The notes under the pieces: model-generated
Seen by the model: only the letters and a program-made list of their open reading frames with translations
Told to the model about the DNA's origin: nothing
The model's database searches: none
Translations under genes and position numbers: made by a program
In this document: positions 7,049-12,423 of the stretch, piece after piece
Numbering within the stretch: the first letter of the stretch is position 1
How the letters are laid out: the number at the start of each line of letters is the position of its first letter
Assembly (NCBI GenBank): GCA_902494625.1
Contig: CABUUB010000054.1
Coordinates: 1-12,423, forward strand
From: an uncultured Collinsella sp.
GTDB taxonomy: Bacteria > Actinomycetota > Coriobacteriia > Coriobacteriales > Coriobacteriaceae
Reading direction: 5' to 3'
DNA length: 12,423 bases

Positions 7049-8015
7049 ACTTACCGTTCCCGAGGGTATTGACCCCTCGCGCGTTTTGGGTGCCGGCGAC
7101 GGCGTCCTTCGTGCGCTGGAGAGCTCAGTTCGCGCCCACGTGGTCGCCCGTGGCGACAGCATCGCCGTGAGCGGTGACCCGGACGAGGTCGAACTGGTCG
7201 CGCGTTTTTTCGAACATGCCTTTCGTGAGGCTGCTTCCGGGCGCACGCTTTCTGCCGACGATGTCTCTCGCTGCCTGGCCGTCTTGCGCGACGGTGAGCA
7301 CGAGGCTACGTCGCTTCGCGATGACGTGCTGCTTTCGTATCGCGGTCGCGTCATTCGCCCCAAGACGCTCGGTCAAAAGCGCTATGTGGATGCCATCCGC
7401 TCGAATACCATCACGTTTGGCTTGGGTCCTGCCGGTACCGGTAAGACCTATCTGGCCATGGCGCTCGCTGTTGCCGCACTCAAGCGTCACGAGGTGGGCC
7501 GTCTGATCTTGACGCGTCCGGTTGTCGAGGCGGGGGAGAACCTGGGCTTTTTGCCCGGCACCCTCGAGGAAAAGATCGATCCGTACATGCGCCCGCTCTA
7601 CGACGCCCTATTTTGCATGATGGATCGCGAGCGCACCGATGAGCTCATGGAGCGCGGCGTGATCGAGATCGCCCCGCTTGCCTACATGCGCGGCCGCACG
7701 CTGAGCGACGCCTTCGTGGTGCTCGACGAGGCCCAAAATACCACGCCCGAGCAGATGAAGATGTTTCTGACGCGCCTGGGCTTTAACTCCAAGTTTGTGA
7801 TTACCGGCGACCTGAGCCAGCGTGACCTGGTGGGCCGTCGTGGTGGCTTGGCGGATGTCGAGAAGATTTTGGGCCGTGTCGACGATGTCGCATTTTCTCA
7901 CCTCGAGCGTGCCGACGTGGTGCGCCATGCCCTGGTGGGACGTATCGTCGAGGCATATGATGCTTATGATGACGTGCGCGAGCAGCGCCCGCGCGACCGA
8001 AAGGAGTCCCGTTGA
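7029..8015 (+). CDS. phoH: PhoH-family ATPase (PhoH-like)
   Basis: This is a cytoplasmic P-loop ATPase of the PhoH family, linked to RNA metabolism. The gene typically sits next to ybeY, as it does here, but its precise substrate is not established. The 328-residue protein has an N-terminal KH-like region (about 5-95). The PhoH domain carries Walker A GPAGTGKT (133-140), LTRPVVEAGENLGFLPG (161-177), MRGRTL (220-225) and Walker B VVLDEAQN (230-237). ITGDLSQRDL (258-267) and RADVVRHALVGRIVEAY (294-310) complete the family pattern. The common DLP...SGL reads DLV...GGL. The ATG at 7029 overlaps the end of mtaB by 20 bases and has GGAGG at 7021-7025 with only a 3-base spacer. The in-frame ATG at 7011 is an alternative without a better site. 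The stop codon overlaps the ybeY start. Confidence 0.94.
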   Translation: MEASKIRLTVPEGIDPSRVLGAGDGVLRALESSVRAHVVARGDSIAVSGDPDEVELVARFFEHAFREAASGRTLSADDVSRCLAVLRDGEHEATSLRDDVLLSYRGRVIRPKTLGQKRYVDAIRSNTITFGLGPAGTGKTYLAMALAVAALKRHEVGRLILTRPVVEAGENLGFLPGTLEEKIDPYMRPLYDALFCMMDRERTDELMERGVIEIAPLAYMRGRTLSDAFVVLDEAQNTTPEQMKMFLTRLGFNSKFVITGDLSQRDLVGRRGGLADVEKILGRVDDVAFSHLERADVVRHALVGRIVEAYDAYDDVREQRPRDRKESR

Positions 8016-8521
8016 GTGTATTGATCAGCAACGATGCCGAGCTCGATACGCTGCTCGACGCGCAGGAGGTAGAACACATCTGCGAGGTTGTGCTTGCCGC
8101 CGAGGGCGTTGAGCGTGAAGTCGAGATTTCCCTTTCGTATGTCGACGAGGACGAGATGCACGAGCTCAACCACGAGTGGCGCGGTATCGACCGCACCACC
8201 GATGTGCTCTCGTTTGAATGCGACTCGGCCTTTGACGAGGATATTCCCGCCGACGAGACGCTCGAGCTCGGCGATATCATCTTGGCCCCGCAGGTTATTG
8301 CCCGTCAGGCCCCCGGTTTTGGCAATAGCCCCGCTGACGAGTGTCGTCTGATGCTCGTACACGGCATGCTGCACCTGCTGGGCTATGACCATATCGAGGA
8401 CGACGAGGCCGAGGTCATGGAGGCCCGCGAGGACGCCATCCTCCGCGATCTGGCGCTCGAGCGCGGCGAGGACCCCAAACTCGTTCACGTCGGCCCCATC
8501 ACCAATCATGCCCACGACTAG
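8012..8521 (+). CDS. ybeY: Endoribonuclease YbeY (rRNA maturation factor)
   Basis: YbeY is a zinc-dependent single-strand endoribonuclease needed for 16S rRNA 3'-end maturation and ribosome quality control. The 169-residue protein has the zinc motif HGMLHLLGYDH (His117, His121, His127) and the conserved RTTDVLSFEC (61-70) with Arg61. LGDIILAPQVI (86-96) also matches the family. The start is TTG at 8012, which overlaps the phoH stop as TTGA, with AAGGAG at 8001-8006 five bases upstream. The nearby GTG at 8016 is out of frame, and the next in-frame TTG (8021) is less well placed. Length is normal for the family. The placement between phoH and dgkA, upstream of era, is the conserved arrangement, and Era acts in the same 30S maturation pathway. 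Confidence 0.95.
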   Translation: MSVLISNDAELDTLLDAQEVEHICEVVLAAEGVEREVEISLSYVDEDEMHELNHEWRGIDRTTDVLSFECDSAFDEDIPADETLELGDIILAPQVIARQAPGFGNSPADECRLMLVHGMLHLLGYDHIEDDEAEVMEAREDAILRDLALERGEDPKLVHVGPITNHAHD

Positions 8522-8530
8522 GAGCCGTTT

Positions 8531-8908
8531 ATGATTCCCGGATCGAACAAGGACCATCCGTCCTTCTTAAAGTCGTTTTCCTACGCCATGGAGGGCTTCG
8601 TCACCGCCGTCAAGACCGAGCGCAACATTAAGGTCATGCTCGTAGCGGGCGTGTGCACCGTCATTGCCGGCTGCATCGTGGGGCTCGACATTGCCGAGTG
8701 GGCCACGATTATCATCTGCTGCGGCCTGGTGATTCACGGCGAGCTGTGCAATACCGCCATGGAGGCCATTGTCGATCTGGCGACCCAGGAGCTCCATCCG
8801 CTGGCAAAGCGTGCGAAGGATATCGCCGCCGCCTCCGTATACGTACTTTCCATCACCGCCGCGATTGTGGGATTGCTGGTATTTGCCCACGCGCTCGACT
8901 TTATTTAG
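8531..8908 (+). CDS. dgkA: Diacylglycerol/undecaprenol kinase, DgkA family
   Basis: This is a small integral membrane kinase. In Gram-positive relatives the enzyme mainly phosphorylates undecaprenol, recycling the lipid carrier for cell-wall synthesis. The 125-residue protein has three hydrophobic segments at about 34-52, 55-75 and 98-120. The signature ELCNTAMEAIVDL (71-83) carries the expected Glu71, Asn74 and Glu78, followed by HPLAKRAKDIAAASV (89-103). The short cytoplasmic N-terminus includes SFSYAMEGF, as usual. The ATG at 8531 has GGAG (8521-8524) six bases upstream, directly at the ybeY stop. The choice between diacylglycerol and undecaprenol as substrate is inferred from lineage and cannot be read from the sequence. 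Confidence 0.94.
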   Translation: MIPGSNKDHPSFLKSFSYAMEGFVTAVKTERNIKVMLVAGVCTVIAGCIVGLDIAEWATIIICCGLVIHGELCNTAMEAIVDLATQELHPLAKRAKDIAAASVYVLSITAAIVGLLVFAHALDFI

Positions 8909-8920
8909 AAAGGGATTTTC

Positions 8921-9997
8921 ATGTCCGACAATATGCAGCCTATCGATGAAACTCTGGACGACGAGTCCCTGGATGCGGTGGATGCCGAAGCGGCCGAAGC
9001 ATACGAGGAAGTCGAGGAATTCGATCCGTTTGAGGGCATGAGCGACGAGGAGCTCGACGCCCTGTGCGACGAGGACGATAGCCTCGCGGGCTTTGGCGAC
9101 GTTGAACCCGGTTTTCGCAGCGGCTTCGTAGCCCTGGTCGGACGCCCCAACGCCGGCAAGTCCACGCTGCTCAACGCCTGCTATGGCAAAAAGGTCGCCA
9201 TCACCTCGCCGGTGGCCCAGACGACCCGCCGCCGCATGCGCGCCGTCGTCAACCGTCCCGGCTACCAGCTGGTCTTTGTCGATACCCCGGGTATTCATAA
9301 GCCCAAGGACGGCCTGGGGTCCGAGCTCAACAAGAGCGCGTTGTTCGAGCTGAACGATGTCGATGTCGTCGCGTTTTTGATTGATGCCACCAAGCCGATC
9401 GGCAGGGGAGACGCCTGGGTTGCCGAGCGCGTCAAGAGCGCCCGTTCCAAGAAGGTCCTGGTGCTCACCAAGGCCGATGAGGCCGACCCCGCACAGGTCA
9501 TGGAGCAGCTTAAGGCCGCCCACGAGCTCATGGAATATGACGACGAGATCGTGACGTCGTCGGTCAAGAACTTCAACGTTGACGCCTTTATCGAGACCGT
9601 TGCGCACTTTTTGCCCGAGGGTCCGCGTTGGTTCCCCGAGGACATGGGTACCGACGCTTCCGACGAGACGCTCGTTTCCGAGTTTGTGCGCGAGAAGGTC
9701 TTGCGCCGCACCCGCGACGAGATCCCGCACTCCGTGGGCGTGATCTGCGATGCGCTCGAGCAGACCAAGAAGGTGCTGCGCGTGCACGCTACCATTTACG
9801 TCGAGCGCGAGGGCCAAAAGGGCATCATCATCGGCAAGGGCGGCGAGATGATCAAGCATATCGGTATCGACGCCCGTCGCGATCTTGAGCGCATCTTTGG
9901 CACGCAGGTCTTTTTGGAGCTGGACGTGAAGGTCAAGGCCGGCTGGCGTGACGACGAGGCCCAGATTCGCCGCTTTGGCTACAACGCCGAGGACTAA
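8921..9997 (+). CDS. era: GTPase Era with acidic N-terminal extension
   Basis: Era is a GTPase that binds the 3' end of 16S rRNA and checks late 30S assembly. The 358-residue protein is longer than the usual 295-305 because of an N-terminal extension. Residues 1-65 contain about 26 Asp/Glu and no Lys, Arg or His; the first basic residue is Arg66. The G domain has G1 GRPNAGKS (74-81), the switch region SPVAQTTRRR (96-105), G3 DTPG (121-124) and G4 TKAD (183-186, for the commoner NKxD). The C-terminal KH domain has GIIIGKGGEMIK (301-312) and ends VKAGWRDDEAQIRRFGY. The ATG at 8921 follows AAAGGG with a 6-base spacer, 12 bases after the dgkA stop. An internal ATG at 9038 would remove much of the extension but lacks a comparable site. 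The core call is firm. The role of the extension is unknown. Confidence 0.96.
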   Translation: MSDNMQPIDETLDDESLDAVDAEAAEAYEEVEEFDPFEGMSDEELDALCDEDDSLAGFGDVEPGFRSGFVALVGRPNAGKSTLLNACYGKKVAITSPVAQTTRRRMRAVVNRPGYQLVFVDTPGIHKPKDGLGSELNKSALFELNDVDVVAFLIDATKPIGRGDAWVAERVKSARSKKVLVLTKADEADPAQVMEQLKAAHELMEYDDEIVTSSVKNFNVDAFIETVAHFLPEGPRWFPEDMGTDASDETLVSEFVREKVLRRTRDEIPHSVGVICDALEQTKKVLRVHATIYVEREGQKGIIIGKGGEMIKHIGIDARRDLERIFGTQVFLELDVKVKAGWRDDEAQIRRFGYNAED

Positions 9998-10012
9998 GGG
10001 CGCGCGGCACGC

Positions 10013-10762
10013 ATGGCAGGCTCCCGGACATATCGCACCAAGGTGCTCGTCCTCGACAAGACGAAGCTCAAAGAGACCGACCTGATCCTGACGATGCTTG
10101 ACGAGCGGGGTCGGCAGGTTCGTGCCGTGGCAAAGGGTGCGCGTAAGCCCGGCGGGCGGTTGGCGGCGCACTGCGAGCTGTTCTGTACCGTCGATATGCT
10201 GCTTGCGCATGGACGGTCGCTCGATGTGGTTTCCCAGGCCGAGCTTATGGAGGCTCCGCTCGGCGTTGCGCCCGATTACGAGACGACATGCGCGGCAAGC
10301 GCGATCGCCGAGGTCGCGCGCGTGTGCTCGTTCGAGGACGCCGAGGACCCGTTTACCTTTGCTATAACGCAGCGAGCGCTTGCCCTGGTGGGCAGCGGGC
10401 TCGACACAGCGCATATGGATCTGCTTGTGGCTGCATATGTCTTTAAGCTGCTGTCGCACGTTGGCTACCGACCCGATTTTTCGGCCTGCGTGCTGTGCGG
10501 AGACCCCATGCTGTCGTATTTTTCGCCCCAGGCCGGCGGGCTCATGTGCGGGTCGTGCGCTTCGAGCGTTCCGGGTGCCGAGTTGGTGTCGACCGGTGAG
10601 ACCGCATGGCTGCGCGCCCTCATGTCCATGACCTTCGATGCGCTCATGGGCGAGCGAATCGACCCGCATACGGCGGCGTTCCTGCTCGGGCTTTCGCATG
10701 TGTGGGCGGCGACGCATACCGACCAGCGCCTCCGTGCGATGGAATTCATGTTGGGTCGGTGA
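10013..10762 (+). CDS. recO: DNA repair protein RecO
   Basis: RecO is a recombination mediator that, with RecR, helps load RecA onto SSB-coated single-stranded DNA and anneals complementary strands. The 249-residue protein has an N-terminal OB fold (about 1-80; KVLVLDKTKLKETDLILTM, then VRAVAKGARKP). A helical domain follows, and then the zinc-binding loop with CVLC (Cys159, Cys162) and CGSC (Cys179, Cys182). YFSPQAGGLMC is a typical RecO stretch. The ATG at 10013 lies 15 bases after the era stop. The nearest purine-rich site, AAGGG (9996-10000), is 12 bases upstream, which is longer than ideal, so coupling to era may help initiation. Gene order era-recO is conserved. No anomaly is seen. Confidence 0.94.
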   Translation: MAGSRTYRTKVLVLDKTKLKETDLILTMLDERGRQVRAVAKGARKPGGRLAAHCELFCTVDMLLAHGRSLDVVSQAELMEAPLGVAPDYETTCAASAIAEVARVCSFEDAEDPFTFAITQRALALVGSGLDTAHMDLLVAAYVFKLLSHVGYRPDFSACVLCGDPMLSYFSPQAGGLMCGSCASSVPGAELVSTGETAWLRALMSMTFDALMGERIDPHTAAFLLGLSHVWAATHTDQRLRAMEFMLGR

Positions 10763-10786
10763 TGATGCGCAGGGGCGGGCTGCTTG

Positions 10787-10795
10787 TGGTAACAT
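10787..10795 (+). promoter_or_regulatory. Candidate extended -10 promoter for rpsO
   Basis: TGG-TAACAT (10787-10795) matches the extended -10 pattern TGnTAnnnT, about 105 bases before the rpsO start. No convincing -35 is found 16-18 bases upstream, as is tolerated for extended -10 promoters. Transcription would begin near 10802 and give a leader of roughly 100 bases. It lies 24 bases after the recO stop, in the first sizeable gap after six closely packed genes. This is an inference from sequence alone. Confidence 0.4.
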
Positions 10796-10850
10796 ATCGG
10801 CCTGTTGGTACCTCGACCTTGGTTGCTCGCTCCACCGGCGGCTTCCCAGT

Positions 10851-10880
10851 CCGAGGCGAATCGAGTCGCCCGAGGGCGAC
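10851..10880 (+). promoter_or_regulatory. rpsO leader with two mutually exclusive hairpins
   Basis: The segment GTCGCC (10865-10870) can pair in either direction. It forms a perfect 6-bp stem with GGCGAC (10875-10880) across a CGAG loop. Its last five bases can instead pair with GGCGA (10855-10859) across an ATCGAG loop. The two outer arms lie in a near-direct repeat, CCGAGGCGA and CCGAGGGCGA. The structure ends 9 bases before the rpsO Shine-Dalgarno AAGGTG (10890-10895). S15 is known to autoregulate through structured leaders in several phyla, so a regulatory role is plausible but unproven here. Confidence 0.45.
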
Positions 10881-10900
10881 GCAAAACGAAAGGTGAAACA

Positions 10901-11179
10901 ATGACTGTTTCCAAAGAGCGCAAGGCGGAGCTGACTGCCCAGTTCGGTAACACCCCGGTCGACACCGGCAACCCCAAGGTTCAGGTCGCCATCCTGTCCG
11001 AGCGCATCAAGGAGCTGACCGAGCACATGAAGTCCCACCAGAAGGACTTCCACACCCGTCGTGGCCTGCTCATGCTCGTCGGTCGTCGTCGTCGTCTTCT
11101 CTCCTACATCAAGAAGAACGACATCGTCGAGTACCGTGAGCTCATCAAGGCTCTGGGCATCCGCGACAACATCCAGTAG
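10901..11179 (+). CDS. rpsO: 30S ribosomal protein S15
   Basis: S15 is a primary binder of 16S rRNA in the central domain of the 30S subunit and contributes to an intersubunit bridge. The 92-residue protein is close to the usual 89 and is recognisable throughout: FGNTPVDTGNPKVQVAILSE (15-34), HMKSHQKDFHTRRGLL, then VGRRRRLLSYIKKND and a C-terminus ending LIKALGIRDN. The ATG at 10901 follows AAGGTG (10890-10895) with a 5-base spacer. In-frame upstream codons from 10805 give no S15-like residues. The gene has its own probable promoter and structured leader, and is followed within 15 bases by an intrinsic terminator. Adjacency to pnp is conserved in many bacteria. Confidence 0.98.
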   Translation: MTVSKERKAELTAQFGNTPVDTGNPKVQVAILSERIKELTEHMKSHQKDFHTRRGLLMLVGRRRRLLSYIKKNDIVEYRELIKALGIRDNIQ

Positions 11180-11193
11180 GATTTGTACATGCT

Positions 11194-11225
11194 AAGAGCG
11201 TCCTGCGCAGCGGGGCGCTCTTTTT
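11194..11225 (+). terminator. Intrinsic (rho-independent) terminator after rpsO
   Basis: Arms AAGAGCGTCC (11194-11203) and GGGCGCTCTT (11213-11222) form a 10-bp stem with one G-U pair and a 9-base loop (TGCGCAGCG). A run of five T residues (11221-11225) follows. It begins 14 bases after the rpsO stop. It should end or attenuate rpsO transcription ahead of pnp, and read-through could still supply pnp because no clear pnp promoter is seen. Confidence 0.9.
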
Positions 11226-11328
11226 GTGTAAGGGCGTGAACAATCACGCTCTGAAGCGTGGCGGGGGCAGGGGGCCCGCGTCACATGAGAAGCCCGCAGG
11301 CAAGGGGCCTGTGGGGTAAAGGAGAACA
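11226..11328 (+). promoter_or_regulatory. Structured leader of pnp, with alternative hairpins and an SD-proximal stem
   Basis: About 103 bases lie between the terminator and pnp. Hairpin 1 pairs AGGGCGTGA (11231-11239) with TCACGCTCT (11244-11252) over an ACAA loop: 9 bp, one G-U. Hairpin 2 uses part of the same strand, CACGCT (11245-11250), with AGCGTG (11255-11260) over CTGA, so the two exclude each other. GCGGG (11261-11265) can also pair with CCCGC (11275-11279). Hairpin 4 pairs CCCGCAGGC (11293-11301) with GCCTGTGGG (11307-11315): 9 bp, one G-U. It ends two bases before the Shine-Dalgarno AAAGGAG (11318-11324). None has a U-tract. PNPase autoregulates through its leader in E. coli; a similar role here is inference. 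Confidence 0.5.
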
Positions 11329-12423
11329 ATGACACTCGTATCCAAGACCTTTGAGCTGTACGGCAAGACCTACACCTTTGAGTCGGGCGAGCTTGCCAAG
11401 CAGGCCACCGGCGCCTGCCTGGTCAAGCAGGGCGACACCACGATGCTCGACACCGTGGTCGTCTCCAAGGAGCGCAAGAACTACGACTTCTTCCCGCTGA
11501 CCGTCGACTTCAACGAGAAGATGTACGCAGCCGGCCGCATCCCGGGTGGCTACCTCAAGCGTGAGGGCCGTCCCAGCGAGAAGGCCACGCTCACCGCGCG
11601 CATGATCGACCGTCCGATTCGCCCGAGCTTCCCGGACGGCTTCCGCAACGAGGTGCACATCGTCGCCACCTCGCTCGTCGCCGACCAGGTCAACCCCTTC
11701 GACGTCATCAACGTTATGGGTGCTTCCCTGGCCATGACGCTTGGCGGCGTGCCCTTCGAGGGCCCGCTTGCCTGCGTGCGCATCGGCCGCAACGTGGAGA
11801 CCGGCGAGTTTATCGTCAACCCCACCTACGAGGAGCGCGAGAACTCCGATCTGGACCTGGAGCTGGGCGGCTCTGCCGACTTCATCTCGATGGTCGAGGC
11901 CGGCGCCGAGGAGATCTCCGAGGACGACATGCTCGCCGCCATGAAGTTTGGCCAGGAGGCCCTTGCTGCCTTCTGCCAGGCTCAGGACGAGTTCGTTGCC
12001 GAGTGGGAGCAGGTCAACGGCCCCATCGTCAAGAAGGAGTACCCGCTCGACCAGCCCGTCGAGGAGGTCCAGGAGCGCATCTTCGCCCACTACGACGAGA
12101 TGGCAGCCGCCCTTCGCGACGCCGACAAGCTCTCCCGTATCGGCAAGGTCGAGGCTCTGAAGGAGTCCATCCGTGCCGAGTTCACCGACGAGGAGCAGGC
12201 CGCCTGGGAGCGCGAGATCCCCGTGGCGCTCAAGAAACTCGAGAAGAAGGCCATGCGCACCATGGTCGTCGAGACCGGCGAGCGCGTCGACGGCCGTGCC
12301 GCCGACGAGATCCGTCCCATCATGGTGAAGGACAACTACCTGCCGCTCGTTCATGGTTCCGGCCTGTTCCAGCGTGGCCAGACCCAGGTGCTCTCCGTCC
12401 TGTCGCTCGGCATGCTCAACGAG
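11329..12423 (+). CDS. pnp: Polyribonucleotide nucleotidyltransferase (PNPase), first 365 residues; 3' end outside window
   Basis: PNPase is a trimeric 3'-to-5' phosphorolytic exoribonuclease and a core enzyme of mRNA turnover. The visible part covers the first RNase PH domain (about 5-140) with DFFPLTVDFNEKMYAAGRIP (53-72), KREGRPSEKATLTARMIDRP (77-96) and RPSFPDGF. The helical linker domain follows (about 150-315), and then the second RNase PH domain begins (VDGRAADEIRP at 320-330, HGSGLFQRGQTQVL at 342-355). The catalytic aspartates of the second PH domain and the C-terminal KH and S1 domains lie beyond the window. The ATG at 11329 has AAAGGAG (11318-11324) four bases upstream. The linker domain is rich in acidic residues. 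No frame disruption is seen. Confidence 0.98.
   Translation, partial: MTLVSKTFELYGKTYTFESGELAKQATGACLVKQGDTTMLDTVVVSKERKNYDFFPLTVDFNEKMYAAGRIPGGYLKREGRPSEKATLTARMIDRPIRPSFPDGFRNEVHIVATSLVADQVNPFDVINVMGASLAMTLGGVPFEGPLACVRIGRNVETGEFIVNPTYEERENSDLDLELGGSADFISMVEAGAEEISEDDMLAAMKFGQEALAAFCQAQDEFVAEWEQVNGPIVKKEYPLDQPVEEVQERIFAHYDEMAAALRDADKLSRIGKVEALKESIRAEFTDEEQAAWEREIPVALKKLEKKAMRTMVVETGERVDGRAADEIRPIMVKDNYLPLVHGSGLFQRGQTQVLSVLSLGMLNE

Noticed and set aside
4676..7363. An 895-codon open frame on the minus strand across dnaJ, mtaB and the start of phoH
   Set aside because: It is codon-aligned with dnaJ and mtaB, and stays open because those genes hardly use TTA, CTA or TCA. The translation is rich in His, Gly, Ala and Leu without recognisable domains, and the sense genes are clearly real.
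8567..11053. An 828-codon open frame on the minus strand across dgkA, era, recO and part of rpsO
   Set aside because: These four genes happen to share one frame and avoid the codons that give antisense stops. The antisense protein has no recognisable family motif, so it is a shadow.
11076..11100. GTC repeats in rpsO resembling a microsatellite
   Set aside because: They encode the conserved basic GRRRRL stretch of S15 and are explained by arginine codon choice.
11226..11292. Hairpins in the pnp leader as a second terminator
   Set aside because: Neither stem is followed by a run of T residues. Only the structure at 11194-11225 has terminator features.
11281..12354. Minus-strand open frame of 357 codons opposite pnp
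   Set aside because: It mirrors a highly codon-biased PNPase gene. The product is a low-complexity Leu/Val/Asp/Gly sequence typical of an antisense shadow.

Overview
The window is a chromosomal housekeeping block with 13 genes, all on the + strand. It reads as a high-GC Actinomycetota genome. The protein sequences and gene order fit the class Coriobacteriia best, plausibly Collinsella or a close relative. That placement is an inference from sequence character, not a database match. The window holds no tRNA, rRNA, CRISPR array, insertion sequence or phage gene, and no gene-free stretch longer than 300 bases.

Layout: (1) 1-3354: the C-terminal part of lepA (elongation factor 4), a tRNA dihydrouridine synthase and hemW, packed with gaps of 2-4 bases. 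(2) 3355-5746: two J-protein genes in tandem. The first (3413-4516) has a complete J domain and zinc finger, but its second substrate-binding and dimerisation domains are replaced by a hydrophobic, probably membrane-spanning tail. The second (4598-5746) is a normal full-length DnaJ. (3) 5756-10762: mtaB, phoH, ybeY, dgkA, era and recO, tightly packed and often translationally coupled. (4) 10763-12423: rpsO with a structured leader and a clear intrinsic terminator, then a second structured leader and the first 365 codons of pnp, which runs off the window.

The order lepA-hemW-[hrcA]-dnaJ-mtaB-phoH-ybeY-dgkA-era-recO is a widely conserved Gram-positive neighbourhood. It joins translation and ribosome maturation (LepA, YbeY, Era, S15), tRNA modification (Dus, MtaB), protein folding (DnaJ), heme trafficking (HemW), lipid-carrier recycling (DgkA), repair (RecO) and RNA turnover (PNPase). 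The heat-shock repressor gene hrcA, common between hemW and dnaJ, is absent, and the tailed J-protein sits in its place.

The points most worth follow-up are the tailed J-protein, the mutually exclusive hairpins in the rpsO and pnp leaders, the stable hairpin just before the pnp ribosome binding site, and the acidic N-terminal extension on Era.
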